DNA from: Megamerina dolium
Lineage: Eukaryota; Arthropoda; Insecta; Diptera; Megamerinidae
NCBI GenBank assembly: GCA_963854835.1
Contig: OY978525.1
Coordinates: 27,117,253-27,181,252 of the forward strand
Direction of reading: 5' to 3'
Length of the DNA: 64,000 nucleotides
The notes beneath the pieces were generated by a model. That model was not told where the DNA came from. It did not search any database and saw nothing but the letters and a program-made list of their open reading frames with translations. A program made the position numbers and the translations under genes. Positions 61,812 through 64,000 of the stretch are shown here, piece after piece (positions within the stretch are counted from its first letter, which is position 1; every line of letters begins with the position of its first letter).

Positions 61812-62371
61812 ATTCGTCAGGCCGGCTTTCAGGCGGAGGTCCACACCTTAGAGCTATCTGTCAGGGCACTCGAAGAACCAACATATGCATTCTATCGGAC
61901 AGTCAGGCAGCTCTAAAATCACTAATGAATTTCTCGTTCCAATTTAAGTTGGTTTGGGAATACTTTGAACTCCTCAATACCTTAGCAAAGAGGAACTCTG
62001 TGACTCTAATATGGGTACCGGGGCACGAGGGGCATGCAGGAAATGGGGCAGCTTTACTGGCCAAAAAGAGCCAGACACTCCTTTCATAGGCCCAGAACCC
62101 TTCTGCGGGGTCAACATTAGCATCACGAACAACTTAATATGTGAAAAGCAGGAAACAGCAGAACACGTTCTTTGCAATTGCCCAGCTGTGGCTAGACGCA
62201 GACTAAACTACCTAGGCAACGGATTCATAGTTCCCAGGGACCTAGTTAAAATTATTCCCACAGCAGTGACAAGATTTATAAATAGTCTTGAGATCTGCTA
62301 GTTAGCGAATAGGCTGCACAAAAGATCTTCAAGTCGCGGTGCTTCATAGTCTTAATAATAATAATAATAAT
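61812..62371 (+). pseudogene. RNase H-bearing LINE 3' fragment with (TAA)n tail
   Basis: RNase H core text FQAEVHTLELSVRAL (61830-61875), ILSDSQAALKSLMNFSFQFK (61891-61950) and LIWVPGHEGHAGNGAA (62007-62055) show the Asp/Glu-bearing fold. After a frameshift, GPEPFCGV and CEKQETAEHVLCNC (CCHC type) continue to a stop at 62301. A 3' UTR ends in (TAA)7-8, the tail type of I-like elements. TGPEPFCG is shared with the 15-kb relic, suggesting related subfamilies. It is 5'-truncated within RNase H and inactive. Confidence 0.85.
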
Positions 62372-62374
62372 AAT

Positions 62375-62760
62375 ATAAACGTCTTTCGAAGCAATGCGAT
62401 CGAATTTAAGCTTCATTTCTTTGCGCCAATCGGCACGAACCTTTTTTGAGCGATTGTTAAATTATGAGGGATCCAACGAGAAGAAATCTTTCTGACAGCT
62501 AAGTGTTCATGCAATATCGAATGCACGGCATGGCACCGGCTCTATCACGGTGTGTCACATGACGATCTTTCATTATCAGTTCACGCACAGCATCGATGGT
62601 TTCTGGTACAATGACCGATTTTGGACGACTTTCACGAAAAGCGTCCTATAGCGACCACACCTGATAAACCAGCTATAAATTGTCTGGAGGGTTGGTGCTT
62701 CATTGCCCAATGCCGCATAAAGACGATCGAAGCACTGTTGTTGAGCTCGACAATGTTCAC
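62375..62760 (-). pseudogene. Mariner transposase, N-terminal part
   Basis: Minus-strand text includes an HTH region, SSRWIPHNLTIAQKRFVPIG near 62395-62460 (the W-I-P-H-x-L linker of mariners) and KFDRIASKDVY at the junction with the LINE. Stops interrupt it. It is related to the 20-21 kb mariner (same RHVTYREIE-type region, CGACCATTTT-like DNA). Confidence 0.75.
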
Positions 62761-62926
62761 GCGTTCACTGTAAACAACACAAATAGCGCCTGTACATCAA
62801 AACGTTCTGAGTACGTCTATGCTAAAAAATATCGAACTTTCCAATGGAAATGTCAGATTTGACGAGAATGTACTAGATCATACTTTTTAAAAAAATATAA
62901 AAGGCAACCCTGGTAATAACTGATGC

Positions 62927-63389
62927 TTTTAATATATGGTTTTTTTTTTTTTGTGAATATTAACAAAGCAAAAATTGTAAAATATTCACATCAAACCAAC
63001 CATATCGAATTTATTATTTAAAATAATTAATAACTCTGGTGATATCATTGTTGTATGATATGCTTGCAATTGTATATAAAATATTGCAAAAATATGCAAC
63101 AAAATGTATTTTGATTGACAATAATCCTTCCTTATGTACAAATTGAAAAGTTCATAAATGTAAATATTTAATTTTCACATGTGATATATGTAAGTATGTT
63201 CATAATTATTTTGTGATATCTGATCTGATATATAAAGATTATATAATGTAACAATATTGGGGATAAATATGGGAACAACAAAATCAATGGTAGGAGTAAA
63301 ATATTCCAAACTACAGTTATGGTAAATTTAAACATATGTTTTGGTGTTTTAGCTTGATAAATTTATATTTTCATGCGCAAAGTGTAAAA
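62927..63389. other. AT-rich spacer
   Basis: No gene recognised. Confidence 0.5.
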
Positions 63390-63823
63390 ACATATCTACG
63401 GAAGCATATGTTTGTATGGAAGGTTGTCGTAGTTTTGATGCAATTCAGTCAATTTTGGAATATGTCTATTCAAAAGCAAATATAATCGCTCGTACCAAAT
63501 TTTAGTTTGATTATTTTATTTTTGCTTGCACAAACTGTGAAATGATGTTAACGGAAGTATACTTTTGTATGAGAGGTGGTCACATGTTTTATCCGATTCA
63601 GTCCATTTTTAAATATGCTCACTCCTTGGCAAATATAGTCATACGTACTAAGTTTCAGCTGGATAGCTTTATATTCTCGCACTAAAAGTATGAAAGCATA
63701 CAATCAACACCACACTTTTTTATGGGAGTTGGTCATGGTTTACAGGCAAATGCTCCCATTTGGGTGGGTTTCTTCCGATTTTCCAATTATGTTTGCTGGT
63801 GAAAATATTCATATGTACCAAAT
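63390..63823 (+). repeat. Family 1 ~150-bp repeat array
   Basis: TTTGTATGGAAGGT-type boxes near 63418, 63565 and 63718 (spacing about 147-153), each followed by a GTTTTAT-CGATTCAGTC..-like segment and TATGCTCA..AAATATA. Same family as 1340-2000. Confidence 0.65.
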
Positions 63824-64000
63824 TTCGCCATAGCTCAGTGGTTAGTGTGTTCGCCTTCTGATCTGTAGGTGGTTCAATACCCGGCTGATGCATAACAAAT
63901 TTAATATCGAAAAGATTTTTCTTTCGAACGGTACCCACCTGTCGGCAAGCAATTGGCAATTCTTCCGACAGTAACAAGTTGCCATGAAAAAGCTTCTAAA
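63824..64000 (+). mobile_element. tRNA-derived SINE, copy 3 (cut by window end)
   Basis: Nearly identical to copy 2, with a 3-nt deletion just before the B box (GTAGGTGGTTCAATACC) and a slightly changed 5' end (TTCGCCATAGCTCAG). It continues beyond the window, so its TSD cannot be seen. Confidence 0.88.

Larger units (their letters stand above)
61550..62926 (-). mobile_element. Mariner transposon split by a LINE fragment
   Basis: Ends are CGAGGGTTGCC at the left and, complemented, CCAGGGTTGCC at the right, each bordered by TA, with further similarity (TTTTTTTAAA-AGTATGA) inward. The transposase, read on the minus strand, starts from the right half (about 62760-62375) and resumes in the left half (61810-61590) after the 61812-62371 LINE. 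The two halves meet at neighbouring positions of the mariner protein. Confidence 0.8.

Noticed and set aside
63720..63977. 85-codon minus-strand frame starting MLLSEELPIACRQ (also 56844-57137)
   Set aside because: Lies on SINE sequence in antisense and is shared only because the SINE is shared.

Overview
The window looks like gene-poor, AT-rich dipteran DNA, most likely from a tephritid fruit fly. That is an inference from the mix of mariner elements, a Jockey-type LINE, DINE-1-like repeats and a tRNA-derived SINE, and from the lack of any prokaryotic features. I found no convincing host gene, rRNA, functional tRNA or CRISPR array. Almost everything recognisable is a transposable element or its debris. 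I did all comparisons by eye, so family assignments rest on motifs and structure, and identities are approximate.

Layout. 0-6 kb: a doubly truncated Jockey-type RT fragment (390-1072), a ~150-bp repeat array (1340-2000), a broken mariner (about 3012-4165) and a structurally complete Tc1/mariner-superfamily transposon with an open transposase (4634-5938). 6-12 kb: a ~155-bp degenerate repeat family (6185-7010, again at 11150-11700) and, between two long (TA)n tracts, a ~2-kb transposon with ~290-bp terminal inverted repeats around a 274-codon ORF of no family I recognise (8126-10118). 12-24 kb: LINE 3' ends, a minus-strand mariner, an LTR-like repeat and microsatellites. 24.8-29.3 kb: a full-length Jockey-clade LINE with a 10-bp target-site duplication, two ORFs and an A-tail; ORF1 is broken by a one-base frame change in an A9 run. 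30-42 kb: RT, mariner and RNase H-LINE relics, several short inverted-repeat elements (MITEs) and polypyrimidine DNA.

42.9-60.8 kb is dominated by four copies (A-D) of one large repeat. Each has a TATACC..GGTATA terminus, a (GTCC)n tract, a central array of ~150-bp monomers, subterminal inverted repeats and a 3' hairpin GTCGGC-loop-GCCGAC. This matches the known plan of DINE-1/mini-me/Helentron-associated elements. Copies C and D are fused head to tail. Copy B sits inside the ~155-bp repeat family, and copy C is interrupted by a SINE with an 11-bp target-site duplication. 61.5-64 kb: a mariner split by a LINE fragment, another ~150-bp array, and a SINE running off the window end.

The elements do not form a pathway; they record layered insertions. 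Two may retain function: the 4634-5938 transposon (complete TIRs, TA duplication, open transposase, DDD triad) and the Jockey element (complete ORF2, frame change in ORF1). The least explained object is the long-TIR transposon at 8126-10118.
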